NCBI GenBank assembly: GCA_026261815.1
Contig: JAMPIT010000437.1
Span: 2,790,001-2,854,000 of the forward strand
Reading direction: 5' to 3'
DNA: 64,000 nucleotides
DNA from: Monarcha castaneiventris obscurior
Lineage: Eukaryota; Chordata; Aves; Passeriformes; Monarchidae
Below the pieces are notes generated by a model. It was not told where the DNA came from. It saw only the letters and a program-made list of their open reading frames with translations, and made no database searches. The number at the start of each line of letters is the position of its first letter. Within the stretch, counting starts at the first letter, position 1. Position numbers and translations under genes: made by a program. Below are positions 51,318-63,228 of the stretch, piece after piece.

Positions 51318-51374
51318 ACCACAGGTATTATTTTTTTGATATATTAAAAAAATATATCAATAAATAATAGTGGT
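51318..51374. repeat. AT-rich long hairpin
   Basis: The left arm is accac + agg bulge + tattatttttttgatatatt (51318-51345), the loop five A (51346-51350), and the right arm aatatatcaataaataata + gtggt (51351-51374). The arms pair over about 24 bp with one 3-base bulge and one mismatch. It resembles a small foldback element or a precursor-like hairpin, but the stem is almost all A/T. Confidence 0.8.
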
Positions 51375-52648
51375 TACTGAGGAAGACTGTCTCTACCTGC
51401 CTGGTGACACAAAAACTCTCCAGAGAGCATCAATTAATGCAATTTAAAATGATAATTTTGCATGTGCTTCTCATTTGTACATGCTTTTTCATGTATCAAG
51501 CTATGATGCAATGAAATCCACTTTAATTTTCCACTTCTCTTGGATGCAATGACAAAGTTGGGCTGATTCAGCACACTAGGAATAATTTGACACTTGCAGT
51601 TACCAGATGAGGTTTAATATAGGAATTCAAGCTGTCAGGGGAAATCTGCAAGTGTTTGCAGATTCATGAGTTTATCCATAAATGTTTAAGAATTTGCAAG
51701 TATTAGAGGCCCATTTTCAAATAAAATTAAAAAAAAAAAATAAAGAAGTAGAAGAAGAAGGAAAAAACACATTTTAAGCATTAGGGGAATTTAACATAAC
51801 ATAGCTAACAAAAATTTCTCCTCACTGATACTAAAGCTGAGGCACAGGAAGAGCTTTGTTAGAAATATTCCTGGTTTTCTGTTAGGATTAGTGGCTACAT
51901 CCCTTTGTGGAGTTGTTCATGTCTGCATTTCCCCCTCCCAACACAAAAGCAGCCTGGTTCGAAGGCTAAGACGTTAAATTCTCTCCCCACAACATTTCCC
52001 TAGGTGGATCCACTCTGTTAAAGCCCTCGGGAAAATGCCACATTGGGGTTCTGGAGAAAAAATGTGCCAAATGGGGAAATGAGGGTAAAAAAACAGTGAG
52101 ATTCTGAGCCCTGGCCCCAGCATCACAGCATCTTGGGAACAAGAAGCAGCCAGAAATACACGGGAAGCCACTGCTGCTTTTATCTTCTCCAAGGTTTTCT
52201 CCAGGATCTGTCATCCATGCAGCAGTGGGAACCATGGCTCCCCAGTGGGACCAGGGGGTTGTTTCTCACAAACGTGCAATAAATGATATTATCAAAAGCT
52301 ACAAAAATAAAAAATCAACCCCAGAACGTATTTCAGGGCATCTCAAAAAATACAGAGGGATTAGTGATGGAAGAGGCCGAGCTGGTTGTTCATTAGCAAG
52401 GAATAAAATAAAGGATTAATGCCTGGGGGGTTGTGGCAAGGGCTGAAGGTGTTTGCTGCAGGAGGAGATAGGTTTGGGATCTCTCTGTATTCCCAAGATA
52501 AAACACCTGCATTGTGTCTCTGGAGATGTTTCCCACTGGAACACACCTTCATCAAATCTGCCTGGTGTTCCTTTGTGGTGGGGGCTGCTTGGGGTGCAGT
52601 TTCTCTAGGGAAAGGTTTGTGCAATCTCCACGTTGCTGAGTGTGCAGC
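51375..52648. other. Unique sequence, no gene seen
   Basis: AT-rich, with an A-rich run at 51726-51745. No exon or RNA gene was recognised. Confidence 0.5.
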
Positions 52649-52915
52649 ATATTCCCATGGAATCGTGGAATTGTGGAATGGTTTGGGTGGAAGGGACCTT
52701 AAAACCCATTCAGTCCCACCCCTGCCATGGCAGGGACACCTCCCACTGTCCCAGGCTGCTCCAAGCCCCAATGTCCAGCCTGGCCTTGGGCACTGCCAGG
52801 GATCCAGGGGCAGCCACAGCTGCTCTGGGCACCCTGTGCCAGGGCCTGCCCGCCCTCACAGGGAACAATTCCTTCCCAATATCCCATCTAAACCTCATCT
52901 CTTTCCGTTCAAAAC
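52649..52915 (-). mobile_element. CR1 LINE 3' end
   Basis: Starts with the tail 'atggaatcgtggaattgtgg', then 'ggtttgggtggaagggacc', 'ctcccactgtcccaggctg', 'gccagggatccaggggcag', 'ccctcacagggaacaattcc' and 'cttcccaatatcccatcta'. It is a full set of 3'-terminal CR1 blocks, 5'-truncated near 52915, and the same subfamily as 128-392. Confidence 0.95.
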
Positions 52916-54438
52916 CATTTAATCATCTCCATTCCTGATCCAAAGCCTGGCACAGAACAATCAGGTCAAGCTGAAAGTTTTGCTTGACCTTGAGGATGGA
53001 ATTTAGAATTATAGAAGTTAATGGCTTAAAGCTCCTCCAAACTGTAGCATTCCCATTGGAAGACGACACACAGGATTTAAGTGATAAGGTCAGGTTTTTT
53101 TCCTAAATCAATTAATTTTTAATATCAGTTTTAAAACAAAGGTGGTCTTAATTCACAAGAAAACCTGTTTGCAAATGCTTCACGAGTAGCAAAAAATATG
53201 GGGGATGTCTGACAAAGGTTAAAGCAGCAACACAGGCTCAGTGTTTTATATTTCACCTAAATTTTTTTTGGTGTTTATACAGTGCTACGATTCACACTTT
53301 TCAAGCACTAAGTGCAAATCATTTCTCTTCTACCACTGAGTGTTACCATTCATCATCTGCATTACCCTTTCCTAAAGCAGGCAAAAAATAAAAAACATTT
53401 AAAAAAATGACCACGCTGAATTACTATTTTTTTATACTCTTGAAAAGAAGGGAAAAAAACCCTGTTTGTTGTGTCAGGAGAAGAGATATCAAGATTAAAT
53501 CACAGGGAAGATGATTCTGCTCGGGGATGATGGCATTTTTGGGAAGTAGGAGCTCCATAAACAAGGAAGGATGTTTAGCTGATCAGGTCTTAGGGAAGAG
53601 AGATGGACTTGATGAGTCTTGATTGCGTGACATTTTCCTAAATGATGCCCTTGAACCCATTTTTTTTCCCCTGATATGTGATGCCAAATTTCCTCAAGGA
53701 AGCAGAAAGGTTTGTATGCAGAAATGTCCAGTTCATCATTAAAACCAGGGCACTAAAAAAGGGAAACCAAAGAAAAACTGATTTTATGATCCAGATACAA
53801 AATAACATTTTAAGTTCTTTCTCATCATTTTGCTAAGGGATCCCTCTGCACTATGGGCATTGTTGAAAGATTGGACTGATAAAATCAGCTAATTTTGAGA
53901 TGTCCCATGAAAAGCAGACAAAATAGCTTGGAAATGAAAAAGACAAATTAAATCTTAGGTATTCAATAAATAGTTGTGTATGAGAAACAAAAGTTTATAA
54001 AGGGACAAGGTCCTGCGTTGTTTAAAATGTGGTTTATATGAATTTTTTAATATTATTATATTTCTATTATTTTAGACCAGCAGAATTATTGCCAATGAAG
54101 GCAGTTTTGCCCTGGGTAGGGTGAACAAGGTGGAAATACGTCCAGAATCCTCAGAGGATTGTGAGTTCTCCCACACTTTTCTCTTTGAGTGCCTTCCCTT
54201 TGCTGACCACGGCTCCTGCTCCTGGGATTTGTGGCTTGAGCTGTTTTTGGAAGGGGTTGGAAAGGAGCAGGATGCAGATCAGACACAAAGCCCTCTCAAT
54301 CAATAATTTTCCTCTCGACCTCAGGTAGTTCATGTTTTATTTACAGGTACAGTTGCAGACGTGTCAGGAGCCATTTGAGAAGGCACAGATTAAAAGGGAG
54401 CTAAAGTAGCCCTGGTCCTGTGGGAAATTCTCTCCTTG
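52916..54438. other. Unique AT-rich sequence, no gene seen
   Basis: Ordinary unique DNA. Several short A runs and no recognised exon or repeat. Confidence 0.5.
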
Positions 54439-54585
54439 GATATTGGTGACCATTCCTGCAGATATTGGTGACCATTCCTGCAGATCTTGGTCACCATTCC
54501 TGCAGATATTGGTGACCATTCCTGCAGATCTTGGTCACCATTCCTGCAGATATTGGTCACCATTCCTGCAGATATTGCTCCTGCA
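54439..54585. repeat. 22-bp minisatellite, six full units plus a partial
   Basis: The unit is gatattggtgaccattcctg + ca. Six units occupy exactly 132 bp (54439-54570), followed by a partial unit. Variants fall at two positions: gatatt or gatctt, and ggtgacc or ggtcacc. Unit order by variant is A, A, B, A, B, C. Frames through it are translated repeats. Confidence 0.95.
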
Positions 54586-55338
54586 AGGCGCTGGCAGATG
54601 CCACCTTCAACACCCTTTGCATATCCCAAGCAGTCACGGATCTGCATCCCAGGGCCCCTGGTGAACATGAAAATGAAAATATCTTGCATTTTGAAAGTGA
54701 GACCAGCATTATGAATATCACATTTTTCGGATATTTGTATCTTTAAGGTACATTTCCTAAAGGAGGGTATTTTTCCACATCCAATTGCTCTTCCCATTTT
54801 CCTTGTTCCTAAAGCATGAAAAATGAAAAAGGGAAACGATGAACTAATTAATATCTCATGGAGAAATGGATCTGTTATAAACACAGATTGGGCAAAATGA
54901 AGGCTTTAATTTGTTGAAAAAGTGTGTGAGACAATCCCAGAAAGGTCAGAGAAGATGTGAGCAAAGTGCTCCAAGTTTCACCCAGCAAAATATAAAATAC
55001 AGGAGATATATCAGTGACTTGCTCCATGTAGGAGCATCCAGCTTTATGGTGAATTAGGAATGCTGAACACGGACAATTAGGAGGTTCATTCTGCTAAATT
55101 GTTTTAATTATTCTTGGCAGAGGCAGAACAATTCTATAAGAGTTATTTATGATTTTTTTTAATTAATTGAGGAATTTAAATGAGGCACTCGAAACAATAG
55201 TGCCCTTGATTAAATATGCACAGTGCAATTGGCAACTGAACCCTGGAGCTGAGCGCTGTGGCTGTCCAGCCTGGATGGCTTCCATGCTCTTCCTGCACAG
55301 GAATTTTAAACATGTCGTGCATTTGTGCTCATAAATTT
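54586..55338. other. Unique AT-rich sequence, no gene seen
   Basis: No exon, RNA gene or known repeat was recognised. Confidence 0.5.
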
Positions 55339-55440
55339 CACAGAATCACAGAACGGTTTGGGTTTGAAGGCACCTCAAAGATCATCTCATTCCAAACCTC
55401 TGCCATGGGCAGGGAACCTTCCACTGGAAGGGTTTCACTT
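55339..55440 (-). mobile_element. CR1 LINE 3' tip
   Basis: 'cacagaatcacagaacgg', 'tttgggtttgaaggcacc', 'aaagatcatctcattccaaa' and 'tctgccatgggcagggaacc' are the terminal CR1 blocks in reverse complement. It is strongly truncated, about 100 bp. Confidence 0.9.
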
Positions 55441-56267
55441 GATGATGCTTTGGTGAAGGTTTCAAACCAAATCAAGTCTCTGATCCACCAATAAATTCTT
55501 GGAAACCCCCATACACCTTGCAGATGTGATTTTCCAGGAGAACCCAGAACTCTCCTTGGTCTCCTTCCAATCCAAATGAAAAACCACTTGATTTTGGTGG
55601 GAGCAGAACTAGGGCAGTGCAGTGACTTCTGACAATGTCATCCTCTTAAAAAGGATGGACTGATAACAGTGTGAGGAGAGGTTTCTGCCAAAAACATTCA
55701 CATCTTAGAACATGAAGCCCTAATTTTGAAGGTCTCTTGCCCTCATTCAGCGTAATTTCTTGTCCAGTGAATTGTCTAAACTATGAATTATCAAATATGC
55801 TATTTTCAGTGTATTGCTAAAAACAATCCAGGTTTGAATCCCATCCAGCCAGGTTGCCTCATACAACCTCACAACCCCCTTCTTTCTAAACCAATATAAT
55901 CCCTTTATTAGTGGTGAAACAAAATTAGAGAGGAGCAATTCTGTTGCTAAAGAGCTTAAAAGCTATATAAAAGTATTCCTATGATTCTTATCCCCCTTCA
56001 AATAGTTTTGTGCCATTTAAAAATGATGTTATTCAAAAGCTGCAGAAATATTTTAGAGTAGAATGCTGCCTTGCAAGATGCTGCAGGGTGGTGAAAGGTG
56101 TAAAGCTGGCAAGGAGAGAGGACTTTGAGATCCTAGAAAAAAAATGTGTGTAGAAAATTTTGGGGTTTGGATATTTAAGGTTAAGTAGAGCAGAAAATAA
56201 CAGAGAAAGAAAATTGAAATGGAAAATTAAAAATAGAATACGAAATGCAATCAAAATGAAGGGAAAA
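55441..56267. other. Unique AT-rich sequence, no gene seen
   Basis: Becomes purine-rich toward the GAAGA tract on its right. No gene was recognised. Confidence 0.5.
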
Positions 56268-56390
56268 AGAAGAGAAGAGAAGAGAAGAGAAGAGAAGAGA
56301 AGAGAAGAGAAGAGAAGAGAAGAGAAGAGAAGAGAAGAGAAGAGAAGAGAAGAGAAGAGAAGAGAAGAGAAGAGAAGAGAAGAGAAGAGA
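56268..56390. repeat. GAAGA pentanucleotide microsatellite
   Basis: About 24 almost uninterrupted copies of the 5-bp unit gaaga, giving a pure-purine strand of over 120 bases. Frames read as KRREEKRREE or LFSSLLFSSL and are not proteins. The near-absence of interruptions implies a young, length-variable locus. Confidence 0.97.
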
Positions 56391-58807
56391 TACAGAAAGT
56401 GTAAAATAGTGACAGATTGGACAGACAATTTTACTTTTTGAAACTGTTGTAGAAACTTTTATGGAATATTTTGGCTTTGTTTTCCTGGTCATAAAAGTTT
56501 TAAACCCAACCACCATCCAGGACTGGAGGAGGATGCACCTTTCCATTTCACCAGTTTTATTTTTCTCTAATCATCAGGCTTAGTAGCATCCTTCCACTGC
56601 CCCCAAAATCTAAAAATCATAAAAATCACTGAGGTCTAAAAAAGAACTCTTTGGCTTGTCTGGAGCTGTGCTGGATGTTCCAGGCTGTTTAACCTAGGAT
56701 CCAAACCTCCATCCCAGTGAACGATCCATGAATAAGATCACATCATCCTGCCCATGGATCCATCCCAAAATCCCCACAGCTGGGATCCCCTGGGGGCTCA
56801 GGGCTCCTCTCTTCTCTCCCACCACTCAAAAGTCACCAAAGCCACCAGACATTTCAGGGTAGGGTTGTTGGCTTGGTGGGTTTGGGGTTTTTTGGATGCT
56901 GATTTATTTTTAATAGAGGAAAACACTTCATTAGTTGGTTATGTATAAGAAACTTTGTGAAAACCACAATTATTTAAACAAGTCAGATTTCTCAAAATCT
57001 ATTCATCTCCAGCTAGGAAGCAAGAAAGACACATAAAACTTGGGGGACGCATAAAAAACTCTCTGCAATGTCTAGTCCACCGTTGGATTTTTGCTCCTTT
57101 TCTAACCTTGGGGCATGCAGCATTAGCTAATGGATTTTAAACTAGATATAGCTCAGTGGAGAAGGCTTTTCAATTTTATATGCAGCAGAAAAAGTGAGTT
57201 TTCACACAGAATTTATATTCCTTGCTGAATTGGAGTCCATTTGCCTTTGATCATCATAAAGAAATATAAATCAGCTGTAGCCTTCCTTTTGATTATTTAC
57301 CCTCTCCCACAGACCCCTTAGGCAGAAGAGACTTGTGTTTGCTCTTGATTAATTTGCTGTTGTATTTTTTAAAGGCGTGTGCCTGTTGTGGATGGTTGTA
57401 GCAGGAACACGAGGGGATTTTTTTGTGCCGAAAGCAGTGGACAAGTCACATCGTTTCCTCTTATTAGTCCCATTCCAGGAGAGGTGCAGACAAGCCATAA
57501 AACCACCAGGCTTTAAACAAATGAGGTGGGAAGTGGTGGAGATGAGGGGGTTTTATAGAGCAGCTATTATTTCACATTTCTACTGGAAAAAACCCCACTG
57601 TAATTTCTCAGCATTGCTCATAGGCACTGTTAAACCTGGAATTACTTGAAGTTAACCCACTGCACATTAATTAGAGATTGCTTGGGCTAAGCTAGACTTT
57701 TCTGGAATCTTTTTAACATATGGAGGAAAAAAAAAAAGTCTCCTTAAAAAATTCAGCTTCAGAGAAAATGTACAGAAACTGTTGCCTCCTTTCTGCTAAT
57801 TTACAGAATCCTGTAAATCCTGGGTTTTAGGGAAAACCTTGCAAAATGAGAAAGGCAATATTGTATTGTAGGGATGAGGAAGTCTCTTTTCTCTCTGATG
57901 AAAGAAGGTGGGTGAATGCAGATGGAGACAAGGAATGAGTGACAGGGAGTATCTGCTTGGATCTCAAACCCTGAGGCTGAAGGACTCGAGGCCACCTAAC
58001 ACAAGAAATAAGGTCCCAAAACTGCCGGCCCTGCTTGCCTCAAACCACAAAGTCTGAGCAGCAGAGTGAAAGAAGGAATTCTGCACTTTTTCCACCCCAA
58101 AGTCCTGGAGCTGGACTTGGTGTTTGTGTCCCAGCTTGCTGCACATGGAATTCCTGCTCTTGGTGCCATTACTTGGGAAAATCCATCACTTTTCCTCGTT
58201 CCAGCCATTGTAGGTGACTAAATGTTGAGTGGGTTTGGGTTGGTTGGTTTTGTTACTCAGCGTGGGCAGAGACGCCCTGGGTTTGGGCAGGAGCAGGGAG
58301 CAGGTGCCATGGACGTGTGTCTGGGAGCTTGGGGACAAGGTCCAGGGCTGCATTTCCCTGCTAATTCCAGCCCCAGGCCCCTGGCAGGACATTGACCAGA
58401 AACCAACATTTGCTCTCATTTCTGTTTCCCACATTCATTGTTTCATCCCTCGCAGGTCCACATGAATCACCCAACCTGTGCTTTCAGGATCAGCCCTCAG
58501 AGCAAACTCTAAAACATCCCAGCCCAAGGTTCACATCAGAGCTTTGTTCCCAATTCAAGGCTTTTATTTTAACCCTCATTGAAACAAAAAAAAAAAAAAA
58601 AATTCATATTTTTTTCCTAATTTCATACATTAAATGCATTCCAAATTGCCTCCTCTGCTATCTTTTTAACATGAAAAAAGTCACCAGATGGTAAATGTGC
58701 TTCAGATGTGTTGACCACCCTTCCTGAATTGCTTGGCAATGCCTGGGAATTTTTTTCCCTTAGCCACTGGTAAATGATGTAGAATAGAGAAGAAAATGAG
58801 TTAAAAA
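56391..58807. other. Unique sequence, no gene seen; candidate regulatory patch
   Basis: About 57060-57370 is AT-rich but complex, with AATTA, TTTGATCA and CATAAA-type cores, and resembles conserved non-coding DNA by composition only. An 18-base A run at about 58585-58602 could be a retrocopy tail, but no source gene was recognised. Confidence 0.45.
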
Positions 58808-59065
58808 GGATGGATGGAAGGATGGAAGGATGGATGGGTGGATGGATGGATGGAGGGATGGATGGATGGGTGGATGGATGGATGGATGGGTGGATGGATG
58901 ATGGATGGATGGATGGAGGGAGGGAGGGAGGGATGGATGGATGGATGGATGGGTGGAAGGAAGGAAGGATGGATGGATGGATGGGTGGAAGGAAGGAAGG
59001 ATGGATGGATGGATGGATGGATGGATGGATGGATGGATGGATGGATGGATGGATGGATGGATGGA
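58808..59065. repeat. GGAT tetranucleotide microsatellite with GGAA, GGTG and GAGG variants
   Basis: About 258 bp of ggat units. The right-hand portion (from about 59001) is almost pure, while the left is interrupted by ggaa, gggt and gagg units. Frames give IHPSIHPS or MDGWMDGW, which are translated repeats. The pure right end looks like the most recently expanded part. Confidence 0.97.
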
Positions 59066-61857
59066 CAACTACAACTTGTTTGAATATGATTATCACTCTT
59101 CAGTTTTATATAAATTTCTTACAATCAATGGTAAATATCCATACTGTTGAAAGAAAGAATATTTTAATTTTACAGCTGTTGCCTCGGAATTAGAAAACCT
59201 TCTTCTGCCTTCCCCAGGTCTGTAATTAGGATTTTGCAAGCTTGGCTTTGAAAAAAGATCAGGAAAGAGAGTGGTGTTGTATAAACACTCCCAAGCTGCA
59301 TGCAAGGAATAGAAATGTTATTCTTGGCCACATTGTTATCACTAAAGACAATATTAATGCATCCAGTGTTATTAAAATATAAGTATTAGTCAATATATTG
59401 ATGTTGCTGACTGTCCAAATTTACTCCTGCCGAGTTTAAATACTTGAGGCTGCATTACTGTTGGCAATAAAGATATTTAAAGTGCACAGAAGCTACACAT
59501 ATCCAGAAGCATTATGAGGTTAAGCTAGAATATTTAAGTTAAATTAAGGTAAATTTGGGTGTGAAGGTGAAGGGGTAATTGATAAAGGAATGTCCTCAAA
59601 CAAGTGTGAGGCCTTCAGCTGGTTCTTGAGCCACTAAAATTAGCATATTTCATTTCACAGTGGTACCTACCAGTATCTTTTTATTCTCATGCAAAGCTCC
59701 CAGATATAATTTTAAGCACATGTGGGAAAGGCAGGTTGGGTTTTGGGAGTCAACAGAAACACATGGAAGAACCAGCCTGGTTCTGCTCTGGGCTGGAAAA
59801 CTCCTTGGTGTTTATTAGAAGGTTGTTTGAACTATCAGAAACTCAAATGTGCAAAAATAGCCCTGAAGTCTCTTGAGAAATAAAAGACCTTGTTGTTGAC
59901 AAAAACAGTGGTTGTGCTCCTTGCTTTTGATTATGACAGGAAAAGCTCCAAACCATCGATTCAGAGTAGTGTTGGATTCTCCTTTGGCACTGCTGTCCCC
60001 TGGGAGAAGCAGTGCTGTCACATTGGGAAGTTTCTCTAGGAGTTAAAGCACTGCATTTATACCTGAGATACACTTCCTCACCCCAAATATCTGTAAATCA
60101 AACAGAGGAGACTAAAAATCCTGTTATTATCTCATTTCTTCGGCCTTTTTCTTTTTTTCTAATTTGAGAAATTAATTCAGATTTTTCCGTTATGCAGGCC
60201 AATGACTGCCCAACCTGCTGCTCGTTCATTCTCTATGAATACATTGAATTGTTCAATAAAGCCAAACATAAAAACTGGGAGCTGTGGCAGGGATTTTAAG
60301 GAAGGATTTCTGCACTGGAGGCTGCTGTTTGCCAGCTGATGTGTGCTCTGTGTGTGAGACATCTGCCTCCACCAGCAGCAAGAACAAAATACTGCAGGGT
60401 CAGCGCTAATGGTGGCTGCTGCTGCTTTGCAATTCCTTGGTGACAGTGATGGATTTTCAAACAAATTGGTGCTTAGATTCCAGGGGAAAACTCCTCAGCA
60501 GATCACAGCACTGTCAGGAGGGGTCAGAGGCAGAGCCTAATCTGTGACCCCGTCCTGCCACCTCCTGCCTGGTGCTGTCACCCTGCACAGGGAGAGGCTT
60601 CCTCCCGCTCCTGCCCCAGTGGCATGGACTAAATGCTGAAATATCACCCCAGCCGAGCCCTAGAAACATTTTAGTGCATATTTAGTGCTTTTCCTGTTTG
60701 TGGGGCAGACAGAAAAAGGGAAAAAAGAGGAATCTCATCACACAGAAAGCTGTTTGTCCTGTCCCCACCAGCTATTTGCTGTACCACAGGCCAAGACCAA
60801 CAAAAAGGGAAATAGATAAATTATCTTATCTAAGCCAGACCCAATTTTTCAGAGGGACCATCCTGAAGAAAAACAAATCTGTTGAGGTCATCCAGTCTTG
60901 CAACAGATCAGGAAATCTTTAACTGGCAAAGGGGTCCTACAGGCACCAATCAATAATTTGTGACTTGCTGAGGGATGCAGGGAATTACTGGGAAGCCTGA
61001 TTTTGTGGCACACACTTCTGGGGCACTGAGATCTGCTTCCCCCCTGCCCCAGGTAGTTTTTGAAATAGTGCCAGGCTGCACACAACTTTCTGATAACAAT
61101 GTAAGCCTTGAATTGGCCATCCCCAAAAGTCTTCCTGTCTTTAATCCAAAAAGCATCAGAGATCAAAGAAGGAAATTCATGGACTGAGTGAAGGTGTTGG
61201 CTGCACCTAGCACAGAGATATTTTGCCTCTGCTGAAAAGATAAATCTGCCATCAATGCAAACACAAAATGTGCTATTGCTGAGTTACAGCAGCAAAATGA
61301 GACCATTTCCCTGTGTTGCTCTGGAGCAGGGCACTGATGGCTGCTAAAACCAGGTGTTATCCACGATATTCAGCATCACTGTAGCAAACAGAAACAAAAA
61401 GCCCTAAAATTGAATGCTGTAGGAACTGAGATGATCATGAGATCAGGGCTTCTCTGACACTGTCCCATCACTCAACACAGAGAACCTCTGCTTTGGGGTA
61501 ACTTGTGCCCCCAGAGTCCCAAAAAATCAGCACTGTGGGAAAAATTGCCCTTAAGGGCAGGAAAACGCATCACCTCTTGCAGGGTTTTGAGTTTATCACA
61601 AAAGGAGACAAGCCCAGTTTGTAATTTTTAAGTTGATTGCCATCTATTCCCATCTATTTGGGGTGAGACTGCTGTGGGCACGTGGCAGAAATTCCACGCT
61701 GGTGGCAGAGGGGTTTGGCACCATCAGACATTGCTGTGAAGTTGTTACAGACTGAGGCAGCCTCTTGCAGCCCCAGGTCTGTTTAATCAGATCCACTGTC
61801 ACTTGCTGCCTTTTCCACAAGCTCTAAATGAGAGCTTGGATCCCTTCACCTCGTCAT
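59066..61857. other. Unique sequence, no gene seen
   Basis: AT-rich unique DNA. 60490-60660 is moderately GC-rich. No exon, RNA gene or transposon was recognised. Confidence 0.5.
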
Positions 61858-62185
61858 CCAGGAGCTCTGGCAGAGCAGAGGCCGGGGTAGATTGTGATTA
61901 TTTTGACAAGGGGATCATAGCAAAGCTCTGCACTCTCCCAGAGCAAATCATACCTGATCGTGGTAATTGAGAGGTGCATTTCCTTCGACTGATGACTTCT
62001 CTCTTTGGAGAGCTGCTTTTCCCAGGAGCTCTGGCAGAGCAGAGGCCGGGGTAGATTGTGATTATTTTGACAAGGGGATCATAGCAAAGCTCTGCACTCT
62101 CCCAGAGCAAATCATACCTGATCGTGGTAATTGAGAGGTGCATTTCCTTCGACTGATGACTTCTCTCTTTGGAGAGCTGCTTTTC
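61858..62185 (+). repeat. Apparently perfect 164-bp tandem duplication
   Basis: The unit begins 'ccaggagctctggcagagc' and ends 'ggagagctgctttt' + c. Copy 1 is 61858-62021 and copy 2 is 62022-62185, abutting with no spacer. I find no difference between the copies by eye. The unit contains no recognisable transposon or coding sequence. A frame on minus (61898-62215) simply reads it twice in different phases. Confidence 0.95.
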
Positions 62186-63228
62186 AGACTCATTTCCTTC
62201 CCTCACTGACACCAAATGAGCAGGTGTGGAGTTTCATCCTTTGCCAACCCTATAATCTGCTGTTATTTCTGCAAGGTAGCCCTTTGAGTCAGGTATTTCA
62301 ATGCCAGTGATTCGATTCCTTGAGCAATGTTTACATAAATAAAATATGCCAGAGCAATCCAATTTGGAGCTTACGTGATTGCCTTCCCTCCCTTTGATCC
62401 CCAAACACTTGAAATGTGATTCCTCTCCTCAGCACAGATCTTGTCAAACAGAAGCATCTCTGAGCTGTAGTCAGTCCAGACCCATCGGTTTTAACAACCT
62501 TCATTCAAAAAAATAAAAAAAAATAAAAATGAAATTAATAACCTTATTCCTAGAAAAGTGATGAGCAGAACAATTTTTTTTTTTTGTGGCTTTAAATTAT
62601 TGATTGCCCTTAAGCATCTCATTTCAAGCCTTTTCAAAGGGGAAGCAAACAAGAATGTAATTTACAAATAAAAATCAGTTTAATGAAAAAAGTCCATAAG
62701 ACAAATTGATTATGATTCTGGTATGGTTTTGATGAAGAATATTTTTAAATTATTTTGGAAACTAATTTTCAAGTTACATTCCTGAACTCGTTATTGACTG
62801 AACTTCCCAATGTACATATGGATGGAAACTAAAAAGAGAAAGCTGATTAGAGAATGACAGAGATTTTCTAAAAGGGAGATTTACTGAAACGGATCCTTAC
62901 TTGCTAAGGCTGCAGAATGTATTTATATAAGTGATTCACCATACGGATGTGGGAAAATGTTCAAATATTTGTGTATCAAGTTTCAGACTCCCATAAATGT
63001 TTGCTACAGAAAGTAACACCGACTATAAAATCTCTCTTTGCTATAGAAAGCAATGCTGCCTATAAAATATCTCTTGGCTTCAAATCGTGCATTTAATTCA
63101 GGAAACCCAAAATGACAGCATCAACCCAATGCAGGAGCAGGACTTTGCTACCTGGGTAGTAAATACCCGCCATGAGCCTGAATTCCTGACAAGACCCTTC
63201 CTGCCAAGCCCGTGCTTCCATACCAATT
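62186..63228. other. Unique AT-rich sequence with minor simple repeats
   Basis: It holds an A-rich run with T interruptions (62507-62530), a T run at about 62575-62585, and a 37-bp tandem pair (63001-63073) built on 'ttgctacagaaag' and 'ctataaaatctctc'. No gene was recognised. Confidence 0.55.
63001..63073 (+). repeat. Diverged 37-bp tandem pair
   Basis: 63001-63036 and 63038-63073 share 'ttgcta-agaaag-aa' and 'ctataaaat-tctc' with a few substitutions (acagaaagtaac versus atagaaagcaat). It is an old local duplication. Confidence 0.8.

Noticed and set aside
54439..54585. Regular short repeats considered as a CRISPR array
   Set aside because: Units abut directly with no unique spacers, and the context is a vertebrate genome.
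56033..56546. Frames reading LLFSSLLFSS or KRREEKRREE
   Set aside because: Translations of the GAAGA repeat.
58585..58602. An 18-base A run taken as a possible processed pseudogene tail
   Set aside because: No recognisable gene sequence precedes it and no flanking target duplication was seen.
58623..59096. A 157-residue [12 protein letters not shown] frame and MDGWMDGW frames on the other strand
   Set aside because: Direct translations of the GGAT microsatellite.
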